The notes under the pieces are model-generated. The model searched no databases. It saw only the letters and a list, made by a program, of their open reading frames with translations, and was not told where the DNA came from. Source: Solirubrobacteraceae bacterium (lineage in GTDB: Bacteria; Actinomycetota; Thermoleophilia; Solirubrobacterales; Solirubrobacteraceae). From it: a DNA stretch of 5,339 nucleotides. Each line of letters begins with the position of its first letter. The first letter of the stretch is position 1. A program made the translations under genes and the position numbers. The stretch spans positions 1 to 5,339 of the forward strand of contig JAICJK010000206.1 of NCBI GenBank assembly GCA_025928415.1. Direction: 5' to 3'. Positions 1 to 5,257 of the stretch are shown here, piece by piece.

Positions 1-1
1 G

Positions 2-460
2 AGCCCCACCGGCGGCGCCCCCGCGGAGCCGCCCGCGCCCCCGGCGCCCGCCACGCTCGGCGCCGACGGCCTCGCCGTCGCGCCCGCGGACGCGCCGCCC
101 GCGGTGACCGGGCTGATCGCCGCCGCCAACCGGATCAACGCGCTGCCCTACCGCTACGGCGGGGGCCACGCGACGCTGGACGACACGGCGTACGACTGCT
201 CGGGCTCGGTGTCCTACGCGCTGCGCGGCGCGGGGCTGCTCACCTCCCCGCTGGACTCGACCGGCCTGGCCGCCTGGGGCGCGCCCGGCCCGGGCGCGTG
301 GGTGACGATCTACGCCAACAAGGTCCACACGTTCCTGATCGTGGCCGGCCTGCGCTTCGACACGTCGGGCATGCGCTCCCACCGCGGCGCGCCCTCGCGC
401 TGGCAGACGGCCACGCGCTCGCTGGCGGGCTTCGCGGTCCGGCATCCCGCCGGGCTGTGA
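2..460 (+). CDS. NlpC/P60-like secreted peptidoglycan hydrolase, 3' part (5' end outside window)
   Basis: The reading frame is open from the left edge (phase from base 2) to TGA at 458-460, so the true start lies upstream. A GTG at 104 is in frame but has no ribosome site and sits at the end of a Pro/Ala-rich stretch that looks like the linker joining an upstream signal peptide or domain to the catalytic domain. Numbered from that GTG, the domain shows PYRYGGGH (15-22), the nucleophile motif YDCSGSVSYAL with Cys32 (codon 197-199), the expected catalytic His75 in KVHTFLIVAGL, and the closing FAVRHPAGL. This order (Cys in DCSG, then His about 40 residues later) is that of NlpC/P60 cysteine peptidases, which cut peptide bonds in peptidoglycan outside the membrane. 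In relatives I recall a GGHAY-type sequence around the His; here it is KVHTF, with the His kept. No functional link to the downstream metal genes is visible. Confidence 0.85.
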   Translation, partial: SPTGGAPAEPPAPPAPATLGADGLAVAPADAPPAVTGLIAAANRINALPYRYGGGHATLDDTAYDCSGSVSYALRGAGLLTSPLDSTGLAAWGAPGPGAWVTIYANKVHTFLIVAGLRFDTSGMRSHRGAPSRWQTATRSLAGFAVRHPAGL

Positions 461-495
461 GGCGGGGGGCGGCTCGCACCGCCGCGGATACCATC

Positions 496-500
496 GAAGG
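496..500 (+). promoter_or_regulatory. Ribosome binding site of the Fur-family gene
   Basis: GAAGG ends 5 bases before ATG 506, a short but workable spacing, and supports that start over any downstream codon. It overlaps the left arm and loop of a 6+6 inverted repeat (491-509) that also covers the start codon. Confidence 0.5.
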
Positions 501-505
501 CGACG

Positions 506-964
506 ATGGAGCCCTCCTCCTCCCCCACGACCGCAGGCTGGGCCGAGCACGCCGCCGAGGCGCTCGCGGGCGCGGGCTACCGCCGCGGCGGCGCGCGGCA
601 AGCGATCGTGGAGCTGCTGGGCCGCCAGGCCTGCGCGCTGTCGGCCGCGGAGATCGAGGACGCCCTGAGCGGCTCGGAGCGCGCGGTGGCACGGGCCAGC
701 GTCTACCGCGTGCTCGACGAGCTCGAGAGCCTGCGGCTCGTGCAGCGCATCGAGGTCGGGCAGGGCATCTCGCGCTACGAGGCGCTGCACCCCGGCGGCC
801 ACCACCATCACCACCACCTCGTCTGCGACGCCTGCGGCGAGGTGATCCCGTTCGCCGACGACGAGCTCGAGCGCACGATCCACCGCGTCGCCGACCGCGT
901 CGCCTTCGACGTCGCCGAGCACGAGATCGTGCTGCACGGCGCGTGCGGCGCCTGCCGGTCGTAG
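506..964 (+). CDS. zur: Fur-family metalloregulator, probably Zur-like zinc uptake repressor
   Basis: 152 residues, the normal Fur-family length. Residues about 14-80 form the winged-helix DNA-binding domain: a first helix with RRGGARQAIVELL (26-38), then LSAAEIEDAL (45-54) and the recognition helix ASVYRVLDELESLRLV (64-79). The C-terminal dimerisation/metal domain begins at about 90 with RYEALHPGG, followed by six consecutive His (99-104), Cys107-x-x-Cys110 and, at the C-terminus, Cys147-x-x-Cys150. The two CxxC pairs make the structural zinc site of many family members. The His run and downstream acidic and His residues (for example His126, His139, His144) are candidate sensory ligands. The family binds palindromic operators when loaded with metal. 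Fur, Zur, Mur and PerR are hard to separate by eye; Zur is preferred because the gene ends 5 bases from the tail of a zinc-type importer operon. The start ATG has GAAGG upstream. An inverted repeat over the start could mediate autoregulation. Confidence 0.85.
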   Translation: MEPSSSPTTAGWAEHAAEALAGAGYRRGGARQAIVELLGRQACALSAAEIEDALSGSERAVARASVYRVLDELESLRLVQRIEVGQGISRYEALHPGGHHHHHHLVCDACGEVIPFADDELERTIHRVADRVAFDVAEHEIVLHGACGACRS

Positions 965-969
965 CCGCC

Positions 970-1785
970 CTACAGCCCGAACACCCGGCGCGCGTTGGCG
1001 CCCAGGAACAGCTCGCGGGCCTCGTCGTCGAGGCCGAGCGCGTCGAGGTCGGCGAGCGCCGCCTCGGGGGCGATCATCGGGAAGTTCGACCCGAACAGGA
1101 CCTTGCGGCGCCCGCCGCGCGACTGCAGGTAGCGCACCAGCTCGGGCGGGTAGCGGCGCGCCGTGTAGGCCGACGTGTCGATGTGGACGTTCGCGTGCTT
1201 GCGCGCGACGGCGACCATCTCCTCGGTCCACGGGTAGCCGATGTGCCCGCCGACGATCACCAGCTCGGGGAAGTCGATCGCGACCTGGTCGATGTAGGGG
1301 ATCGGGCGCCCGTGCTCGGACGGGCGCAGCGGGCCGGTGTGGCCGACCTGCGTGCAGAACGGCACGCCGAGCTCGACGCACGCCGCGTAGAGCGGGTAGA
1401 AACGCCGGTCGGTCGGCGGGGCGTCCCACAGCCAGGGCAGCATGCGCAGCCCCTTGAAGCCGAGCTCGGTCACGCAGCGGCGCAGCTCGCGCACCGCGTC
1501 CATCGGGCGCGCGAGGTCGACGGCGGCCAGCCCGGCGAAGCGGTCCGGGTGGGCCCGCACCCACCCGGCGACCTCGTCGTTGGAGATCATCGGCCCGCCC
1601 GGGCCGTGCCAGGCGCTGAGCAGTCCGCGGGTGACGCCGCCACCGTCCATCGCCGCCAGGGTCGCGGCGATCGGGATCTCCTCGGCCGGGGCGAGCTCCT
1701 GCCCCGTCCAGCGCCGCAGCGAGTCGAACATGTCGTGCGCGAGGAAGCGCGGCGTCGGGTGCTGCATCCAGGCGTCGATGACCAT
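970..1785 (-). CDS. Amidohydrolase-2 family protein with altered metal ligands
   Basis: 271 residues, a compact TIM-barrel amidohydrolase (Amidohydro_2, the ACMSD/decarboxylase-like group). Recognisable parts are VIDAWMQHPTPRFL at the N-terminus, GFKGLRMLPWLWDAPP (109-124), FYPLYAACVELGVPFCTQVGHTGP (129-152, His149), PELVIVGGHIGYPW (173-186, His181), NVHIDTSAY (199-207) and KVLFGSNFPM (228-237). In canonical members the first strand carries DxHxH and the last motif is GSD; here these read D4-A-W6-M-Q8 and GSN234, so three usual metal or catalytic residues are replaced while His149 and His181 remain. The reaction and substrate cannot be told from sequence. ATG 1785 is supported by a strong GGAGG 8 bases upstream. 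The gene starts 28 bases after the permease stop on the same strand, so it is probably the last gene of the transporter operon, though its own role in metal uptake is not evident. Its stop lies 5 bases from that of the convergent Fur-family gene. Confidence 0.85.
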   Translation of the reverse strand: MVIDAWMQHPTPRFLAHDMFDSLRRWTGQELAPAEEIPIAATLAAMDGGGVTRGLLSAWHGPGGPMISNDEVAGWVRAHPDRFAGLAAVDLARPMDAVRELRRCVTELGFKGLRMLPWLWDAPPTDRRFYPLYAACVELGVPFCTQVGHTGPLRPSEHGRPIPYIDQVAIDFPELVIVGGHIGYPWTEEMVAVARKHANVHIDTSAYTARRYPPELVRYLQSRGGRRKVLFGSNFPMIAPEAALADLDALGLDDEARELFLGANARRVFGL

Positions 1786-1793
1786 CTCGGGAT

Positions 1794-1798
1794 CCTCC
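1794..1798 (-). promoter_or_regulatory. Strong Shine-Dalgarno site of the amidohydrolase gene
   Basis: On the minus strand this is GGAGG, 8 bases before ATG 1785; it is the best ribosome site in the window and fixes the start. It lies inside a perfect small inverted repeat (1788-1800, arms of 5 with a 3-base loop), so the mRNA could partly hide it. Confidence 0.7.
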
Positions 1799-1812
1799 CG
1801 CAGCGGGCGGCC

Positions 1813-2652
1813 CTACGCCCGCGCCAGCCGGCCGGCCGCGCCGCCGGCGAGCCCGGCGACCAGGTAGGCGAGCACCAGCGCGCCGGCCACCGAGGCGCCG
1901 GCCGCCGTGCGCGCGTGGTAGGAGAGGTAGAGGCCGGCGATGCCGGCCAGCACCGCGATCGCGGCCGAGGCCAGCATCATCGGCAGCATCCGCCGGGCCA
2001 CCAGACGCGCGGCCGAGGCCGGGGCGATGAGGACGGCGACGACGAGCAGGTTGCCCAGGCCCTGCACGGCGACGAGCAGCGCCGCCGCCAGCAGCACGAG
2101 CAGCGCGACGTCGACCGCCAGCGGCCGGACGCCGAGCTGCGCGGCGCTCGTCCGGTCGAACCCGACGACGAGCAGCCGGTGGTGCAGCACCCACAGCGCG
2201 CCCGCCAGGACGACGACCAGGCCGCCGGCCAGCGCCAGGTCGCCGTTCGAGACGCCCAGCACGTCCCCGAAGAGCAGGCTCTGCAGGCCGGGCGGCGTCG
2301 CCGGCGAGAGCGCGAGCAGCACGCCGAGCCCGAACAGCGTCGTGACGACGATCGCCACCGCCGTGTCGCGGCCGATCACCGGCGCCCGGCCGGCGAGGGC
2401 GACCGCGATGGCGGCGACAAGCAGGCCGGCCGCCCCGCCGAGCAGCAGCGGCAGCCCCAGCAGCGCGGCGCCGACGAGCCCGGGCAGCAGCGCGTGGGCC
2501 AGCGACTCGGCGCTGTAGGCCAGCTCGAAGAACAGCAGCCAGCAGCCCAGCGCGCCGCCCGAGAGGCCGAGCAGCGCGACCTCGAGCAGCGCGCGGCGGT
2601 TCAGCGGCTCGGCCCACGGGTCCGTCAGCCAGTGCACGACCGCGTGGGTCAC
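1813..2652 (-). CDS. znuB: Second metal ABC transporter permease, ZnuB/ABC-3 family
   Basis: 279 residues, the usual size of ABC-3 family permeases (ZnuB, MntB, TroC/TroD). The protein is almost entirely hydrophobic helices, with conserved family segments: GCWLLFFELAYSAESLAHALLPGLVGAALLG (36-66), a loop GLQSLLFGDVLGVS (122-135), VVGFDRTSAAQLGVRP (162-177) that faces the ATPase side, and GNLLVVAVLIAPASAARLVARR (200-221). It would carry Zn or Mn through the inner membrane together with the ATPase encoded just before it. The GTG start at 2652-2650 overlaps the ATPase stop as GTGA and has no ribosome site of its own, pointing to termination-reinitiation coupling. The frame stays open far upstream of this GTG, but that extension is Arg/Pro/Gly-rich and lies antiparallel in phase to the ATPase gene, so it is not coding. 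Because another permease is already present in the fusion protein, this one is likely its heterodimer partner, as in TroCD-type importers. Confidence 0.9.
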   Translation of the reverse strand: MTHAVVHWLTDPWAEPLNRRALLEVALLGLSGGALGCWLLFFELAYSAESLAHALLPGLVGAALLGLPLLLGGAAGLLVAAIAVALAGRAPVIGRDTAVAIVVTTLFGLGVLLALSPATPPGLQSLLFGDVLGVSNGDLALAGGLVVVLAGALWVLHHRLLVVGFDRTSAAQLGVRPLAVDVALLVLLAAALLVAVQGLGNLLVVAVLIAPASAARLVARRMLPMMLASAAIAVLAGIAGLYLSYHARTAAGASVAGALVLAYLVAGLAGGAAGRLARA

Positions 2653-3422
2653 GCGTCGTGGGCGTGCTCGTGGTGATGGGGCGGCAGGACGACGCGGTCG
2701 GTGCCGTGGACGGCGCAGTCGATGGGCACGACGTCCCCGCCGTAGGTCGCCTCGAGCACCTCGCGGGTCAGCACGTCCGGCCCACCGAACGCCACCTGGC
2801 GGCCGTTGAGGCACAGCACGCGATCCCAGCGGCGCGCCTGCTCGACGTCGTGGCCGGCGACGAGCAGGCCGCGGCCCTCGGCCGCCAGGCGGTCCAACAG
2901 CGCCTCCAGGCGCTCGGCGCTGGCGGCGTCCAGGCCGGTGAACGGCTCGTCGAGCAGCACGACCGGCGCGTCCTGCACCAGCGCGCGGGCCACGAGCACG
3001 CGCTGGCGCTGGCCGCCCGAGAGGTCGCCGAAGCTGTCGTGCGCGCGGTCGGCCAGGCCGACGAGCGCCAGGGCGGCGCGGGCCGCGGCGCGGTCGGCGC
3101 GGCCCGGCCGCCGCCACCACGGCAGGCGCGAGACCGCCCCCATCAGCGCCACGTCGAGCGCGCTGACGGGGAAGTCGAGCCGCGAGCGCTCTGTCTGCGG
3201 GACCACCGACCGGCGCACCGGCAGGTCGAGCGCGCCGGCCAGCGGGGCCAGCTCGCCGAGCAGCGCGCGGAACAGCGTGGTCTTGCCGCCGCCGTTGGGG
3301 CCCAGCACGCCGATGCGCTGCCCGCGCGCGAGCGCGAAGCTCACGCCGGTCAGCACCGCCCGGCCGCCGTACCCCACGGCCAGGCCGTCGGCGCGCAGCA
3401 GCGTGGCGGGCGCGGCGCTCAC
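2649..3422 (-). CDS. znuC: Metal ABC transporter ATP-binding protein, ZnuC-like
   Basis: 257 residues with every ABC ATPase motif in place: Walker A GPNGGGKTT (41-49), Q-loop Gln76 in VVPQ, signature LSGGQ (134-138), Walker B VVLLDEP (154-160) with catalytic Glu159, D-loop GLD (163-165) and switch His191. The spacing and the text FPVSALDVALMG (84-95) are typical of the ZnuC/MntA-type branch for metal import. It acts as a dimer on the cytoplasmic face, powering the two permeases of this cluster. The last 20 residues contain Cys236, His239 and an HHHEHAH tail (249-255), which may bind zinc; this is an inference. The GTG start at 3422-3420 overlaps the fusion gene stop (TGA 3421-3419) as GTGA, with only a weak G-rich sequence before it. 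The frame continues upstream without a stop, but as Arg/Ala/Gly-rich shadow of the fusion gene, and the ATPase fold begins properly with LLRADGLAVGYGG (8-20). Confidence 0.95.
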   Translation of the reverse strand: MSAAPATLLRADGLAVGYGGRAVLTGVSFALARGQRIGVLGPNGGGKTTLFRALLGELAPLAGALDLPVRRSVVPQTERSRLDFPVSALDVALMGAVSRLPWWRRPGRADRAAARAALALVGLADRAHDSFGDLSGGQRQRVLVARALVQDAPVVLLDEPFTGLDAASAERLEALLDRLAAEGRGLLVAGHDVEQARRWDRVLCLNGRQVAFGGPDVLTREVLEATYGGDVVPIDCAVHGTDRVVLPPHHHEHAHDA

Positions 3423-5203
3423 AGCCCCGGGATCGTGCACCGCGTCCTCCCGCCGGTGAAGCCGCGCACCATCGCGTCGGCGTTGGCCCGCTCCATGGAC
3501 AGGTAGGTCGCCCCCGCCGAGCCCTCCGGCCCGAGCGTGTCGCCGTACAGCGCGAGGTCCGACCGCGCGCCCGTCCGCTGCGCGATCGCCCGCGCCAGCC
3601 GCGCGTTGACCGAGCTCTCGGGGAAGACGGCCCGCACCCGCTCGCGGCGGATGACGCCCACGAGCCGCGCGACGTCCCCGGCCGAGGGCTGGGCGCTCGT
3701 GGTCTGGGACGGGATCACGGCCCCGACCACGGTGATCCCGTAGCGGTGGGCGAAGTAGCCGAACGCGTCGTGGTCGGTCACCAGCCGGCGCTGCGCCGCG
3801 GGCACCTGGGCCATGCAGCGGGCGATCCCCGCGTCCAGCGCCCGCAGGCGGGCGACGTAGGCCGCGGCGTTGCGGGCGTACGCCGCCCGCCCCGCGGGGT
3901 CGGCGGCCGCGAGCGCGTCGCGGACCTCGAGCGTCGCGGCCTCCATGTTGCGCGGGTCGTGCCACCAGTGCGGGTCGTAGCGCGAGGCCTCCGCGCCCGA
4001 GGACTGCCCGGGCAGGCGATCGGGCAGCCGCGCGGCGACGTCGAGGACCTTCGCGTCGGCGCCGCTCTGCTTGACGACGTCGGTCATCCAGCGGTCGAGG
4101 CCGTCGCCGCTGAGCACGACGACGGCGGCGCCGGCCGTGTCGAGCACGTCGTGCGGGCGCGGCTCGTACTCGTGCGGATCGGTGCTGGGCCGCAGGAGCT
4201 GGGTCACGGCGGCGCGGCGGCCGCCGACCGCCCGGACGACGTCCCCGAGCTGGGTCGTGGTGGTCACGACGCGCAGCTTGCCCGCGCCCCTGCCGCCCGC
4301 GCCGGACAAGGACCCGCAGCCGCCGAGCGCGAGCGCCAGCGCGGCCAGGAGCGCGAGCGAGCCGAGCGCGGCGGCGGGCACCCGCGGCCGGCGCCGGGCG
4401 GCGAGCAGCCTGCCGAGGGCGGCCAGCGCGAAGACGCCGCCGGCCAGGACCGCGATCGCCGCGCCGGGCGGCGCGTTGGCCTCGACCGACAGCCACAGCC
4501 CGCCGACGCCCTCGAGCGCGACCAGCGCGACGCTCGCGAGCTGCCACGGGCGCAGCCGGTCGCACCACAGGCGCGCGGTCGCCGCCGGGACGACGAGCAG
4601 CCCGGTCGCCAGGAGCGCGCCGAGCGTCGCGAGCGCCGCGACCGCGGTGAGCGCCACGAGGACCAGCAGGACGGCGTCCGGCCAGGCCGAGCGGACGCCG
4701 AGCGCGGGCGCGGTGGCCGGGTCGAAGCCGCCGATCAGCCAGCGCTGCTCGAGCAGGCGCGCCCCGCCCAGGACCAGGCAGGCGACGACCGCGGCGAAGG
4801 CGATGTCGCGCCCGTCGACGAGCAGCAGGCTGCCGAACAGCAGCGTCTCCACGTTCGCGCCCGAGCCGAAGACGTCGCTGGCCAGGATCACCCCGAGCGC
4901 CAGCGCACCGACCAGCACCAGCGCGGTCAGCGCGTCGTAGCGCTCGCGCGATCCCTCGCGGCGCGCCAGCCAGCCGACCCCCGCGGCGACGAGCAGCCCG
5001 GTCCCGGCGGCGCCCAGCGTGGCGCCGAAGCCCAGGCCGTCCGCGAGCACGAGCCCGGGGAACGCGGCGGTCCCGACCGCGTGGGCGTAGAAGGCCAGCC
5101 CGCGCAGGACGATCCAGGTGCCGATGATCCCCGCGGCCGGGGCGAGCACCAGCACCTCGACGACCCCCCGCTGGACGAACGGGAGCTGGAACGGCTCGAG
5201 CAT
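3419..5203 (-). CDS. Fused metal ABC permease (ZnuB-like) and substrate-binding protein (ZnuA-like)
   Basis: 594 residues with two complete domains in one frame. Residues 1 to about 270 are an ABC-3 permease: GTWIVLRGLAFYAHAVGTAAFPG (28-50), a loop VETLLFGSLLLVD (118-130), IGGFDPATAPALGVRSAW (157-174) and ATGLLVVPAATARL (199-212). Residues 270-274 (RRRPR, preceded by Arg265) are followed by a hydrophobic run (276-293) and the lipobox LGGC with Cys296, then a Gly/Ser linker. Residues 309-594 are a cluster A-I/TroA-type metal-binding domain: VVTTTTQLGDVVRAVGG (312-328), DPHEYEP with His344, DPHWWHDP with His412, TDHDAFGYFAHRYGI with His478, VFPESSVN with Glu529 and YGDTLGPEG with Asp555. Three His plus an acidic residue at the ligand places favour Zn over Mn; there is no long His-rich loop. 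Cys463 and Cys589 could form a disulfide outside the membrane. ATG 5203 gives the expected permease N-terminus (MLEPFQLPFVQRG); its ribosome site is weak. The only internal start near the junction is GTG 4381, without a ribosome site. The fusion could be real, or a sequencing error that removed a stop. Confidence 0.92.
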   Translation of the reverse strand: MLEPFQLPFVQRGVVEVLVLAPAAGIIGTWIVLRGLAFYAHAVGTAAFPGLVLADGLGFGATLGAAGTGLLVAAGVGWLARREGSRERYDALTALVLVGALALGVILASDVFGSGANVETLLFGSLLLVDGRDIAFAAVVACLVLGGARLLEQRWLIGGFDPATAPALGVRSAWPDAVLLVLVALTAVAALATLGALLATGLLVVPAATARLWCDRLRPWQLASVALVALEGVGGLWLSVEANAPPGAAIAVLAGGVFALAALGRLLAARRRPRVPAAALGSLALLAALALALGGCGSLSGAGGRGAGKLRVVTTTTQLGDVVRAVGGRRAAVTQLLRPSTDPHEYEPRPHDVLDTAGAAVVVLSGDGLDRWMTDVVKQSGADAKVLDVAARLPDRLPGQSSGAEASRYDPHWWHDPRNMEAATLEVRDALAAADPAGRAAYARNAAAYVARLRALDAGIARCMAQVPAAQRRLVTDHDAFGYFAHRYGITVVGAVIPSQTTSAQPSAGDVARLVGVIRRERVRAVFPESSVNARLARAIAQRTGARSDLALYGDTLGPEGSAGATYLSMERANADAMVRGFTGGRTRCTIPGL

Positions 5204-5211
5204 GCCGCCCC

Positions 5212-5240
5212 AGACTACCGAAGATGAGATCGTGTCTCAG
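5212..5240 (-). promoter_or_regulatory. Possible promoter of the metal transport operon
   Basis: On the minus strand, CTGAGA (5240-5235, 4 of 6 against TTGACA) and TAGTCT (5217-5212, 3 of 6 against TATAAT, keeping the first, second and last bases) are 17 bases apart. Transcription would begin close to 5205, giving an almost leaderless mRNA, which fits the weak ribosome site before ATG 5203. The candidate operator lies over the upstream element and spacer. The match is weak and could be chance. Confidence 0.3.
5225..5239. promoter_or_regulatory. Candidate Fur-family (Zur) operator
   Basis: TGAGATCGTGTCTCA is an inverted repeat with 5-base arms (TGAGA/TCTCA) and a 5-base centre. It has the TGA-N9-TCA shape of the 7-1-7 operators bound by Fur, Zur and relatives, and agrees with the general consensus TGATAATNATTATCA at 8 of 14 defined places. 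Outer arms CCGA (5218-5221) and TCGG (5243-5246) extend the symmetry around the same centre. It lies 22 bases before the start codon of the transporter fusion gene, overlapping the likely promoter, which suits zinc-dependent repression by the regulator encoded at 506-964. Binding itself is inference. Confidence 0.55.
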
Positions 5241-5257
5241 AGTCGGGCGGAAGACGC

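Larger units (their letters stand above)
5204..5257. other. Intergenic region upstream of the metal transport operon
   Basis: 54 bases with noticeably lower GC than the rest, especially 5211-5245, between the operon start and the presumed end of a neighbouring leftward gene. It contains the palindrome and promoter-like elements described separately. A rightward frame (ATG 5202 or GTG 5232) is open through here to the window end, but its first codons use ACT, GAA, GAT, TCT, AGT and GCT, unlike the G/C-ending codons of the neighbours, so I read this part as regulatory. Confidence 0.55.

Noticed and set aside
468..483. GGCGG/CCGCC hairpin after the NlpC/P60-like gene as a terminator
   Set aside because: Only 5 base pairs with a 6-base loop and no T-run; such repeats arise by chance in this composition.
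298..2676. Very long rightward open frame (792 codons) spanning the regulator and most of the leftward genes
   Set aside because: Its product is Arg/Ala/Gln/Asp-rich with no domain, and it lies antisense or out of phase to genes with clear family motifs; long spurious frames are expected at this GC content.
2653..3120. Upstream extension of the second permease to an ATG at 3120
   Set aside because: The added 156 residues are Arg/Pro/Gly-rich and overlap the ATPase gene; the GTGA overlap at 2652-2649 gives a normal-length permease.
4379..4381. GTG as a separate start for the binding protein
   Set aside because: It is in frame but has no ribosome site, would give a signal peptide without a positively charged n-region, and no stop ends the permease before it. 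Kept only as a minor possibility.
3423..4568. Upstream extension of the ATPase to an ATG at 4568
   Set aside because: The extension is a shadow of the fusion gene with no domain; the ATPase fold is complete from GTG 3422.
3746..5227. Rightward open frame of 493 codons opposite the fusion gene
   Set aside because: Low-complexity Arg/Glu/Gln/Ala-rich product, antisense to a well-supported transporter gene, and no ribosome site or family motif.
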